Assembly (NCBI GenBank): GCA_963169295.1
Contig: CAUJDD010000111.1
Span: 1 to 11,959, forward strand
Direction: 5' to 3'
Source: UBA4416 sp020846025
GTDB taxonomy: Bacteria > Bacteroidota > Bacteroidia > B-17B0 > Aurantibacillaceae
Length of the DNA stretch: 11,959 bases
Part shown: one piece after another, positions 1 to 6,545 of the stretch
How the letters are laid out: every line of letters begins with the position of its first letter
Numbering within the stretch: position 1 is the first letter of the stretch
Position numbers and translations under genes: made by a program
Notes under the pieces: model-generated
Told to the model about the DNA's origin: nothing
The model's database searches: none
What the model saw: only the letters and a program-made list of their open reading frames with translations

Positions 1-73
1 AAAAGTTATTCTAACGAAGGTCTTGGTCGGCCCTTGCCAAGACCAAAAGACCTGAAGTTGGAAATAACTTTTT
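1..73. other. Long imperfect hairpin (terminator or end of a structured RNA)
   Basis: The segment folds back on itself almost completely. Positions 1-10 pair with 63-72, 11-15 with 57-61 (one G-T wobble), 18-24 with 47-53, 25-28 with 41-44 and 29-30 with 37-38, with small internal bulges. A competing local hairpin, 19-26 with 37-44, is also perfect. A run of five T at 69-73 follows on the plus strand, and the mirror-image A-run at 1-4 gives T on the minus strand, so it could end transcription from either side. It lies beyond the end of the minus-strand operon that stops at 232. The many paired segments are more elaborate than a usual terminator, so the 3' part of a structured RNA whose rest lies left of the window is an alternative. 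I could not assign it to a known RNA family. Confidence 0.45.
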
Positions 74-231
74 AAGCACTAATATTTGAAATCAAAAAAA
101 AATTCTATTTTTGAATGGTCCGAAAAAAAGGGAAGCATACATTTTTAAATTAAAACTTCATTGAAGTACTCAACGTTTTTGGTTTTTATTTTAATTTTTT
201 TCTTTATTACTGTTAATAATATGGGTTAAAA
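74..231. other. AT-rich non-coding stretch
   Basis: No credible reading frame is present. It contains A-runs around 95-104, a 13-bp palindrome ACTTCA-T-TGAAGT at 155-167, and a T-rich tract at about 174-210. It lies downstream of the minus-strand operon and probably serves as its 3' untranslated or spacer DNA. No promoter box convincing enough to call was seen. Confidence 0.5.
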
Positions 232-993
232 CTATACTTCAATTTTTAAGCCATCGTAGGCCAATTCTATATAAGTAGGTAGTGATTTTGAGACCTCATC
301 GTGTAACCCTAATTGATGAGAAATGTGAGTAAAGTAGGCTTTATCGGGTTTTAGCTCGTTTACTAAATCAATGGCTTGTTTAAATGTAAAATGCGAAATA
401 TGTTGTTCGTGTCTTAATGCGTTTACAACTAAGATTTTGGAATTTTTTATTTTTTGCTTTTCTTCATCTGAGATGTAATTAGCATCGGTAATGTATGTAA
501 AATCTTTTATGCGATAAGCTTTTACGGGCAGTTTATAATGTAAAACATTAATTGGTATAATCTGAATATCATTTACAGTAAACGGTTCATCGCTGATGGT
601 AAATAAATCAATTTCAGGAATGCCTGGATATTTCTCGTCGGAAAAAATATATGCAAATTCTCTTTTTAAGGCTGCTTGAACTCTTTCGGATGCAAATACT
701 GGAATTCGTTTTTTATTAATAAAATTAAATGCTCTCACTTCATCTAAGCCTGCAATATGATCTTTATGTTCGTGTGTAAACACTACTGCATCTAACTTTT
801 TTACTTTCTCTCTTAGCATTTGTTGTCTAAAGTCAGGGCCTGTATCTATAACAATGTTGGTGTTAGCTGATTCAATAAATATTGAACTCCTAAGCCGTTT
901 ATCTTTCAAGTTTTGAGATGTACACACATTACATTCGCAACCAATTAATGGAACGCCTTGTGAAGTACCTGTGCCTATGAAAGTAATGGTCAT
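232..993 (-). CDS. MBL-fold metallo-hydrolase, PhnP-like
   Basis: This 253-residue protein belongs to the metallo-beta-lactamase fold hydrolases of the PhnP/RNase Z-like branch. The signature metal-binding motif THEHKDH is present (H74, H76, D78, H79), with further likely ligands at H152 and D170. The N-terminus has the GTGTSQGVP turn (7-15) typical of this group, and a CxCxxC cluster (C19, C21, C24) that in PhnP contributes to a structural zinc site. PhnP itself is a cyclic phosphate phosphodiesterase of phosphonate degradation, but no phn genes are nearby, so the substrate here is unknown; a cyclic-phosphate or other phosphodiester substrate is inference. No signal peptide, so cytoplasmic. 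It is last in a four-gene operon. Its ATG overlaps the rhomboid stop in an ATGA arrangement, implying translational coupling. Confidence 0.9.
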   Translation of the reverse strand: MTITFIGTGTSQGVPLIGCECNVCTSQNLKDKRLRSSIFIESANTNIVIDTGPDFRQQMLREKVKKLDAVVFTHEHKDHIAGLDEVRAFNFINKKRIPVFASERVQAALKREFAYIFSDEKYPGIPEIDLFTISDEPFTVNDIQIIPINVLHYKLPVKAYRIKDFTYITDANYISDEEKQKIKNSKILVVNALRHEQHISHFTFKQAIDLVNELKPDKAYFTHISHQLGLHDEVSKSLPTYIELAYDGLKIEV

Positions 994-1637
994 CTTAAAA
1001 AAGTAATTAAACTAAAATACACTTCTTTATTTAATAATCCTAATACCACTGTAAAAACTAATCCGAATATAGCACCCCAAAAATGAGCATCATGAGCAAT
1101 GTTATCAACCGAGTTGTTGCTTGATTTTCGTTTGCTTAAATAATAACTAATTCCTAAATAAGCTAAGCCAAATACCCAAGCAGGCATTGGTATAAAGAAA
1201 AAAGATAGCTTAGTGAGTGGTAAACAAGCAATATAGCTAAATAATAAAGCATTTACAGCACCACTAGCACCCAATGAAGAATAGTGAGAGTTGTTTTTAT
1301 TTTTAATAAAATCTGAAATTGAGGAAGCATAAATAGCACCAGTGTATAAGATAATATAAAACACCATACCTAATTTAAAATTAGGTTCATCGGGGGTACC
1401 AAGTAAAAGGGGTAAAATTTGCTCTTCAACGGTAGTACCAAACATCCAAAGTACATACATATTAAAAATAAGATGAATATAATCGGCATGTAAAAAAGCG
1501 TGTGAAAGAATTCGGTAATGTTGTTTAAAATGATAAACCGAATAAGGATGATAAATGTATTTATACTTTAAATTATGGTTATTCATTGCCATCAACGAAA
1601 AAATAACAGTAAGTATGATGATGACCGTTGTAATCAT
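990..1637 (-). CDS. Rhomboid family intramembrane serine protease
   Basis: This 215-residue integral membrane protein carries the rhomboid hallmarks. The nucleophile motif GASGA places Ser125 in a membrane helix, and the partner His185 lies in the AHFWGAIFG stretch of the last conserved helix. The upstream segment SHAFLHADYIHLIFN (45-59) matches the conserved His/Asn-rich region that forms the oxyanion site in rhomboids. Hydrophobic segments lie near 1-17, 53-70, 90-107, 122-139, 145-167 and 186-202, consistent with the six-helix core. Both catalytic residues are present, so it should be an active protease cutting substrates in the inner membrane; substrates are unknown. It sits 1 bp after the ABM-domain gene and overlaps the MBL gene by 4 bp. 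Confidence 0.92.
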   Translation of the reverse strand: MITTVIIILTVIFSLMAMNNHNLKYKYIYHPYSVYHFKQHYRILSHAFLHADYIHLIFNMYVLWMFGTTVEEQILPLLLGTPDEPNFKLGMVFYIILYTGAIYASSISDFIKNKNNSHYSSLGASGAVNALLFSYIACLPLTKLSFFFIPMPAWVFGLAYLGISYYLSKRKSSNNSVDNIAHDAHFWGAIFGLVFTVVLGLLNKEVYFSLITFLR

Positions 1638-1638
1638 A

Positions 1639-1926
1639 TTATTTAATTTGGTTTAAACTCCATGCTTCGGGTTTAGCGTCAAATAAAATTTTGGTTTTTC
1701 CCCACACACCTTCAAATAATTCGGAGTTTCTGTAATTATCTAAACTTTGTGTGTCATCCCAGATACTTAAAGTAAAAAACACACAAGGGTTTTGTATATC
1801 TTGAAGCAATTCCACATGATGGCAACCATTCATGGCTTTAATTAAAGGCTGACTAACTGAAAATATATCTTTAAAACGCTCAATATATTCAGTCTTGAAC
1901 GTCATTTTTACAACGCGTTTAATCAT
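1639..1926 (-). CDS. Small ABM-fold protein (antibiotic biosynthesis monooxygenase family)
   Basis: This 95-residue protein resembles the dimeric ferredoxin-like ABM family: an initial strand (RVVKMTF), an amphipathic helix containing FKDIFSVSQPLIKAMNGC, a strand with HHVELLQDIQNP, then VFFTLSIWDDTQSLDNYRNS and a final helix ending in KTKILFD. The segment around SIWDDTQSLDNYRNS (54-68), a strand then a tyrosine-bearing helix, is the most typical part. ABM proteins include quinol monooxygenases, haem-degrading enzymes and many members of unknown role, so no reaction can be assigned. The chosen ATG overlaps the end of the preceding gene by 8 bp; an internal ATG at codon 8 would remove the overlap but also the first strand, so the longer form is preferred. 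Confidence 0.75.
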   Translation of the reverse strand: MIKRVVKMTFKTEYIERFKDIFSVSQPLIKAMNGCHHVELLQDIQNPCVFFTLSIWDDTQSLDNYRNSELFEGVWGKTKILFDAKPEAWSLNQIK

Positions 1927-2737
1927 TAATTTCTATTATAACTTTATCTATTTTGTATTTTTCAAACATCATTCTATTAAGTACAATCTTCCCAGCTTCG
2001 TCGCCATATAAAGCTATTTCTAAATATCCCATTGAATTAAAAAAACAAACCATATCACCTACTTTTACATCATCATAGGTTTGAAATAATTTATCTACAT
2101 GTCCTCCTGGTAAAGAAATATCAAATTTTTTATTGCCAATGTGTTTATCAAATTCAGTTTTTGTAATATTTGTAATTAAATTCCCAAAATCATCTACATA
2201 CAACACTTGACCTTGAAGATTTGAAGGCGTGGCATAACATTCATTATAAAATATTTTACAATAATCATCAATTGGTGTACAATATTCAGATAAAGGAACT
2301 TGATTAACTATTTTTTCGGCAATATCTGTAAATACATCGCGTAAATAAAAAGAATGTTTAATATGATTTTCAAAATATAATTGATAAACTGGTTCATTAA
2401 ATGTTTTATCCATTGAGTGAAAAACCCCATTATCAGGACAAACAATATATTGATTTTTATATTTAGTCATTAAATAGCGAGTATTATCAATATCTCTATT
2501 GGCTAAAGATTTTTTATCACCTAAATATTTAATAGCAAATAAATGAATAGTGTTTTCTGGAAAATAAGTTAATCCACTCATCAAATTAAACACACCATCT
2601 TTATGATTATGTTTATTAACTTGGCAAGCTAAATCTACAATTGTTACATTCGGAATTTTAGAGTACAAAATACCTTTTACCATTGCTAAATATGGATCTC
2701 TATAACCCAAATCTGTAGTAATCGTAATTATAGGCAT
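1919..2737 (-). CDS. SAM hydroxide adenosyltransferase (DUF62) family protein, divergent active site
   Basis: The 272-residue length and overall pattern fit the DUF62 / SAM chlorinase-fluorinase-hydroxide adenosyltransferase family, whose usual members hydrolyse S-adenosylmethionine to adenosine and methionine. The start ITTDLGYRDPYLAMVKG (6-22) matches the family N-terminus, CPDNGVFHSM (100-109) matches the conserved segment before the C-terminal domain, and VDDFGNLITNI (181-191) is the typical beta-barrel domain motif. The catalytic Asp-containing stretch, usually IHLVVVDPGVG, reads IHLFAIKYLGD (64-74), with Lys70 where Asp is expected. The FHGRD motif reads FYLRD (130-134), lacking His. 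The protein may therefore be inactive or altered. It is the first gene of the minus-strand operon, behind a promoter-like box at 2762-2769. Confidence 0.82.
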   Translation of the reverse strand: MPIITITTDLGYRDPYLAMVKGILYSKIPNVTIVDLACQVNKHNHKDGVFNLMSGLTYFPENTIHLFAIKYLGDKKSLANRDIDNTRYLMTKYKNQYIVCPDNGVFHSMDKTFNEPVYQLYFENHIKHSFYLRDVFTDIAEKIVNQVPLSEYCTPIDDYCKIFYNECYATPSNLQGQVLYVDDFGNLITNITKTEFDKHIGNKKFDISLPGGHVDKLFQTYDDVKVGDMVCFFNSMGYLEIALYGDEAGKIVLNRMMFEKYKIDKVIIEIND

Positions 2738-2761
2738 TTTAATAACTTTTTAACTTATTTT

Positions 2762-2769
2762 CAAAAGTA
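2762..2769 (-). promoter_or_regulatory. Candidate Bacteroidota -7 promoter box for the four-gene minus operon
   Basis: On the minus strand the sequence reads TACTTTTG, an exact match to the TAnnTTTG box of Bacteroidota promoters. It lies 24 bp upstream of the start codon at 2737, giving a short leader. No clear TTG -33 box is seen at the expected distance, so the call rests on one element. Confidence 0.4.
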
Positions 2770-2786
2770 AATAAATATTTTAAGCC

Positions 2787-2794
2787 TATCTTTA
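2787..2794 (+). promoter_or_regulatory. Weak candidate -7 box for the phoH run
   Basis: TATCTTTA matches TAnnTTTG except for the last base and lies about 50 bp upstream of the phoH ATG. No good -33 box is found. The leader that follows contains an imperfect 12-bp direct repeat (ATTAACACGATT at 2812-2823, ATTAACAGATT at 2824-2834). Confidence 0.25.
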
Positions 2795-2843
2795 GTACCA
2801 TTATATAATTGATTAACACGATTATTAACAGATTGAAGCATTT

Positions 2844-3803
2844 ATGATTGAAAAAATAATTACACTTGATAGCGTAGAACCTGTTGAAATATATGGGGTA
2901 AACGATGTTAAGTTAAACGTGATAAAGAAATATTTCCCAAAACTTAAGATTATTGCTCGTGGATATTCCATTAAAGTAATGGGCGAGGAGAATGAGATAC
3001 AACATTTTGAGAAAAAACTAAACATGATGGTAGATTATTATCATCGTCATGGCTTATTAACAGATACAGTAATAGAACGATTATTAGGGCAAACAGGCGA
3101 CAACTTAATAAAGGAAAAAGAAGACGCGAATGGCTCGGATATTATTTTATTTGGTAATAATGGGTTGGTTATAAAAGCCCGAACTGAGAATCAACGAAAA
3201 ATGTTACATGCTATCAATAAGCACGATATGTTATTTGCCGTAGGTCCTGCAGGAACTGGTAAAACATATACGGCAGTTGCCTTGGCTGTAAAAGCATTAA
3301 AAAATAAAGAAGTAAAACGTATTATTTTAACACGTCCTGCGGTAGAGGCTGGAGAGAACTTAGGATTTTTACCAGGTGATTTAAAAGAAAAGTTAGATCC
3401 CTATATGCAACCTTTGTATGATGCTTTATACGATATGTTGCCGTTAGATAAGTTAAACCAATACATTGAAGCAAAAATAATACAAATAGCACCGCTAGCT
3501 TTTATGCGGGGGCGCACACTCGATAACGCATTTGTGATATTAGATGAAGCGCAGAATACTACTGAGAGTCAAATGAAAATGTTTTTAACTCGTATGGGTG
3601 CAAATGCTAAGTTTATTATTACGGGCGATATGTCGCAGGTGGATTTACCTCGTAATCAATCTTCTGGTTTGGCACAGGCAGTGCGGCTCTTAAAAAAAAC
3701 GGAAGGAATAGATATTATAGAATTAAATAATACAGATGTAATTCGTCATCGTTTAGTTAAAACGATAATTGATAAATACGAAACTGATACTATAAAAAAA
3801 TAA
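2844..3803 (+). CDS. phoH: PhoH family P-loop ATPase
   Basis: This 319-residue protein matches the chromosomal PhoH/PhoL family: an N-terminal KH-like RNA-binding region (about 1-75), then a superfamily-1-like helicase ATPase core. Walker A is GPAGTGKT (134-141), the following LTRPAVEAGE block (162-171) and GFLPGD (174-179) are PhoH signatures, Walker B is VILDEAQN (231-238) with D234/E235, and the sensor-like ITGDMSQVDLP is at 259-269. The KH domain and family knowledge suggest a role in RNA metabolism or ribosome maturation, often alongside YbeY; YbeY is not in this window. Cytoplasmic. It is transcribed divergently from the DUF62 gene, with 106 bp between them, and heads a run with the MazG-like gene 2 bp downstream. 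No Shine-Dalgarno is evident. Confidence 0.95.
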   Translation: MIEKIITLDSVEPVEIYGVNDVKLNVIKKYFPKLKIIARGYSIKVMGEENEIQHFEKKLNMMVDYYHRHGLLTDTVIERLLGQTGDNLIKEKEDANGSDIILFGNNGLVIKARTENQRKMLHAINKHDMLFAVGPAGTGKTYTAVALAVKALKNKEVKRIILTRPAVEAGENLGFLPGDLKEKLDPYMQPLYDALYDMLPLDKLNQYIEAKIIQIAPLAFMRGRTLDNAFVILDEAQNTTESQMKMFLTRMGANAKFIITGDMSQVDLPRNQSSGLAQAVRLLKKTEGIDIIELNNTDVIRHRLVKTIIDKYETDTIKK

Positions 3804-3805
3804 TT

Positions 3806-4132
3806 ATGACCATTCAAGAAGCACAACTACAAGTTGATAATTGGATAAAAGCATACGGTGTACGTTATTTTAATGAATTAACGAATATGGCAATGCTTAC
3901 CGAAGAAGTTGGCGAAGTAGCTCGAATTATTGCTAGACGCTACGGAGAACAAAGCGAAAAAGAATCGGATAAACAAAAAAGCCTTGCTGATGAAATGGCC
4001 GATGTACTATTTGTGTTAATATGCTTAGCTAATCAAACTGGTGTAAACTTAGAAGAAGCATTGAAACAAAATATTGAAAAGAAAACTCAAAGAGACCATC
4101 AGCGACATCAACAAAATAATAAATTAAAATAG
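3806..4132 (+). CDS. MazG-like nucleotide pyrophosphohydrolase
   Basis: A 108-residue all-helical protein of the MazG / all-alpha NTP pyrophosphatase superfamily. The metal-binding pattern is present: LTEEVGEVAR (31-40) supplies E33, E34 and E37, and ADEMADVLFV (61-70) supplies E63 and D66, spaced as in the EExxE...ExxD motif. Such enzymes hydrolyse (d)NTPs to the monophosphate and pyrophosphate, usually as oligomers, and act in nucleotide house-cleaning. The size is that of a single-domain MazG-like protein, not two-domain MazG. The charged tail after residue 90 is low-complexity and probably flexible. It starts 2 bp after phoH, and its TAG stop shares its last G with the GTG start of the next gene, so translation of the two is probably coupled. 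Confidence 0.88.
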   Translation: MTIQEAQLQVDNWIKAYGVRYFNELTNMAMLTEEVGEVARIIARRYGEQSEKESDKQKSLADEMADVLFVLICLANQTGVNLEEALKQNIEKKTQRDHQRHQQNNKLK

Positions 4133-5283
4133 TGCCTCGTTTTATTATATTCATAATTTTCTTAATCCTTCAAACTTCATCTTTATCATCACAAAATAGT
4201 TTAATTGAAGTAGATGAACAGGTTAAGGATATTGGCACGCAAGAAAACATTTATAAAATAAGAGCAGATTATATCATTACCAATCATCAAGTAAAAAATC
4301 TTTATTTGTTACGAGCCGATGCAAAGCATGGTATTACGATTCGGGCTTCTAAAAAAACCATTAAACCTCAAGATTCGGCATTGATTGTAGTTGAGTTTAT
4401 TCCTACCGAAACTGGAAAATTTAAAGAAGATATTCAACTCGTTACCAGTGCTGATGCCAAATCTTTTAACTTAAGTTTACTTGGTACAATTAAATCTATT
4501 AAAACAGATGATAAAACAGCTTGTTTTTATTTTAAGAAACCAAACAACGCTGGCGTTAAAACTACTGAGCCAATTGTAGCTATCGAAACACAAAAGCCAC
4601 GCGACATATCAAATAAAATCCCAGACGTAGAAGAACCACCTGTGGTAAACACACAAGTGCCAAATGACGAAGAGTTTGTAGCACATACATCAACAGTAGT
4701 TTCTGCATCTGCTGAGTTAGAAGAAAATCTTTATAAACCAAATAACATCACATTTTTAGTTGATGTATCTAGCTCGATGAAAGACACCAGTAAATTACAA
4801 GTGATGAAATATGCCTTACATTATTTAATTGAAAATTTACGAGTCATTGATAAAATAACCATTATAACCTATGCTGATACTGCTAAAATCATAAGAGATG
4901 GAATTTCGGGTAATAACAAAGCGGAGTTAGCCATGGTGGTTGATAGCATTAAAGCAAAAGGTATGACAAAGGGAAACAAAGCTATATTGTATTGTATGGA
5001 TAAAGCCATAAAGAATTATATTCCTAATGGTAATAACCAAATTATATTAATTACTGATGGGAAATTTAGTTTTAACGACAAAAACCGAAAAACTTACCTT
5101 TCTAAAAAAGGCGATTATCCAGTTAAACTTTCAACCATTGGTTTAGGTAAAGAAAAAGAAGCCCTCAAAAACTTAAAAGAAATTGCCGAATTAGGAGAAG
5201 GGCATTTTATTCACATTCGCCATAAAAAAGAAGCAAAGGAATTATTAATGAATGAGATTAAACAAAATAGTTTAATTAGATAA
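4132..5283 (+). CDS. Secreted protein with N-terminal DUF1573/ASH-like domain and C-terminal VWA domain
   Basis: This 383-residue protein begins with a GTG codon (TAGTG overlap with the MazG-like stop). That start gives a good signal peptide, with a hydrophobic stretch at 4-20 and likely cleavage after SLSSQ; the next Met is only at 216. Residues about 22-122 form an Ig-like domain resembling DUF1573/ASH (VKDIGTQEN, then KTIKPQDSALIVVEF, FKEDIQLVTSADAKSFNLSLLG split across two strands). A proline-rich linker follows (about 130-200), then a von Willebrand factor A domain (206-380) with MIDAS motif DVSSS (D211, S213, S215), T279 and D309 in ITDG. The intact metal site suggests a metal-dependent adhesive or protein-binding role in the periplasm or at the surface. 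No sorting domain or C-terminal membrane segment is seen. The partner is unknown. Confidence 0.85.
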   Translation: MPRFIIFIIFLILQTSSLSSQNSLIEVDEQVKDIGTQENIYKIRADYIITNHQVKNLYLLRADAKHGITIRASKKTIKPQDSALIVVEFIPTETGKFKEDIQLVTSADAKSFNLSLLGTIKSIKTDDKTACFYFKKPNNAGVKTTEPIVAIETQKPRDISNKIPDVEEPPVVNTQVPNDEEFVAHTSTVVSASAELEENLYKPNNITFLVDVSSSMKDTSKLQVMKYALHYLIENLRVIDKITIITYADTAKIIRDGISGNNKAELAMVVDSIKAKGMTKGNKAILYCMDKAIKNYIPNGNNQIILITDGKFSFNDKNRKTYLSKKGDYPVKLSTIGLGKEKEALKNLKEIAELGEGHFIHIRHKKEAKELLMNEIKQNSLIR

Positions 5284-5298
5284 TTTATATTCATTAAT

Positions 5299-5315
5299 TA
5301 TCTGAAAATCAGATA
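5299..5315. repeat. Perfect inverted repeat upstream of the T9SS cargo promoter
   Basis: TATCTGA-AAA-TCAGATA forms a 7-bp stem with a 3-base loop, 15 bp after the VWA gene stop and ending 5 bp before the candidate -33 TTG. It lacks a following T-run, so a weak terminator is less likely than an operator for the downstream gene, but neither is proven. Confidence 0.4.
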
Positions 5316-5320
5316 TAGTA

Positions 5321-5349
5321 TTGTTATTTAAATAGAATTATTATATTTG
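5321..5349 (+). promoter_or_regulatory. Bacteroidota-type promoter for the T9SS cargo gene
   Basis: A TTG -33 element at 5321-5323 and a perfect TAnnTTTG -7 element (TATATTTG, 5342-5349) are separated by 18 bp, within the usual spacing for this phylum. Transcription would begin near 5355, leaving an A/T-rich leader of about 30 bases before the ATG at 5387. This is the best promoter match in the window. Confidence 0.65.
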
Positions 5350-5386
5350 ATAAACTAAATTTAAATAAACATTAAATACAATACCT

Positions 5387-6445
5387 ATGAAAAAAATCTA
5401 CTCAATGGCCTTATTGTTGTTTGTGGCTTTTCAAACAAACGCACAAACCTACACCATTACACAAACTAGTAATGAACCAGTAGTAGGTGACAGTTACACG
5501 AGTGTAATTGTAGATACAAATAGTACAGCACTTCCAATTGGTATTTCAGGAACGGGAGTTACATGGAATTTTGCACCTATAACTGCATATACTACTGCAT
5601 TAAATACATTTTCAACTGCAGCTTCTAATACCAATTCTGCTAACTATCCTGGGACAAATCTTGTACAATTTGACTCAGTTAGAACTACATTTTTTAAAAC
5701 ATCATCAGGTATGTTAGAAGTGTTAGGTGTTGAATCTTCTCAATTTATACTTAACTATAATGCTGGTTCAGCCACTATGGCTACTTATCCAATGACGTAT
5801 GGATACACTAATACCGATAATACTGCTGGCGGCACCATGACTGTGAATATGGGTGGTGGAATGGCTGGTACTTTCACAGCCACTATTAATACAAATGTAG
5901 ATGGAGCTGGAACAGTTGATATCAATTCTGGAAATACAGTTTTAACTAATTGCGTAAGAGTTAAATCGTACCAACAAATTAATTTTGATTTAGCTTCACC
6001 TTTAGGCCCATTAAGTGGAACAATTGATCAATATCTTTATAGCTATTATCATAGTTCATCAAAGTTTCCTGTTTTTACAGTAAATTATAATATTGTAGAT
6101 GTACCATCAGCCAGTATCCATCAGGAGCAAAGTGAGGCTAGTACATTATCTACAATTTTAATGGGAGTAAAGGAAAGTAATTTAAATGATGTTATTTTTA
6201 AAGCTTATCCAAATCCTGCTCAAAATGAAGTTAGTATTCATTTTGTTATTGCACAACAAGAATCCTATACTATTGAAATCTTGAATGCTTTTGGTCAAAT
6301 TGTAAAATCAATTTCATTCAATAAATTACAAGCTGGGATGTATAATGAACCAATCAATGTAGCTGACTTAGCTGCTGGAATTTATACTATAAAAGTTACT
6401 GGAAATAATAAACAAGGAAGTGAAAAATTAATTATTCAGAAGTAA
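5387..6445 (+). CDS. Secreted protein with T9SS type A C-terminal sorting domain
   Basis: A 352-residue extracellular protein. Residues 1-20 are a clear signal peptide (MKKIYSMALLLFVAFQTNAQ). Residues about 272-352 form a type IX secretion sorting domain: AYPNPAQNEV (273-282), a beta-sandwich pattern including YTIEILNAFGQIV and AAGIYTIKV, and the basic end EKLIIQK. The protein should cross the outer membrane by T9SS and be anchored or released after the domain is cleaved. The body (21-265) is rich in Thr, Ser, Asn and Gly and shows beta-type repeats of polar residues, including a glycine/methionine-rich stretch at 148-161, but I recognise no enzymatic or binding motif. One isolated Cys (C189) is present. 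It has its own promoter and terminator, so it is monocistronic. Confidence 0.88.
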   Translation: MKKIYSMALLLFVAFQTNAQTYTITQTSNEPVVGDSYTSVIVDTNSTALPIGISGTGVTWNFAPITAYTTALNTFSTAASNTNSANYPGTNLVQFDSVRTTFFKTSSGMLEVLGVESSQFILNYNAGSATMATYPMTYGYTNTDNTAGGTMTVNMGGGMAGTFTATINTNVDGAGTVDINSGNTVLTNCVRVKSYQQINFDLASPLGPLSGTIDQYLYSYYHSSSKFPVFTVNYNIVDVPSASIHQEQSEASTLSTILMGVKESNLNDVIFKAYPNPAQNEVSIHFVIAQQESYTIEILNAFGQIVKSISFNKLQAGMYNEPINVADLAAGIYTIKVTGNNKQGSEKLIIQK

Positions 6446-6477
6446 TTTTTTGAAGTTTAAAAATATCTAGTCATTAT

Positions 6478-6514
6478 AAAACAGCTCGATTCATTACAAT
6501 CGAGCTGTTTTTTT
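6478..6514 (+). terminator. Intrinsic terminator between the convergent T9SS cargo gene and recA
   Basis: A perfect 13-bp stem (6478-6490 with 6499-6511, core ACAGCTCGAT / ATCGAGCTGT) encloses an 8-base loop and runs into seven T (6508-6514). The matching A-run on the left side means it can also act on the minus strand, serving recA, which ends 32 bp to the right. Confidence 0.88.
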
Positions 6515-6545
6515 ATAAACAAAAACCTAAAACAATAAATATTTA

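Noticed and set aside
115..153. Short plus-strand frame starting ATG at 115
   Set aside because: Only about 12 codons, Lys-rich from an A-run, and no promoter or conserved feature supports it.
174..210. T-rich tract as a promoter or origin element
   Set aside because: T-runs are common in this AT-rich sequence; no TAnnTTTG box, repeats of a DnaA-box kind or other supporting signal is present.
232..2737. The ABM and MBL genes as part of an antibiotic biosynthesis or resistance locus
   Set aside because: The family names are misleading; both folds are widespread in housekeeping roles and no biosynthetic or transport genes are nearby.
2825..3025. Minus-strand open frame of 66 codons opposite the start of phoH
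   Set aside because: It lies antisense to a well-supported PhoH coding region, has a low-complexity Phe/Ser/Ile-rich translation and no family resemblance.
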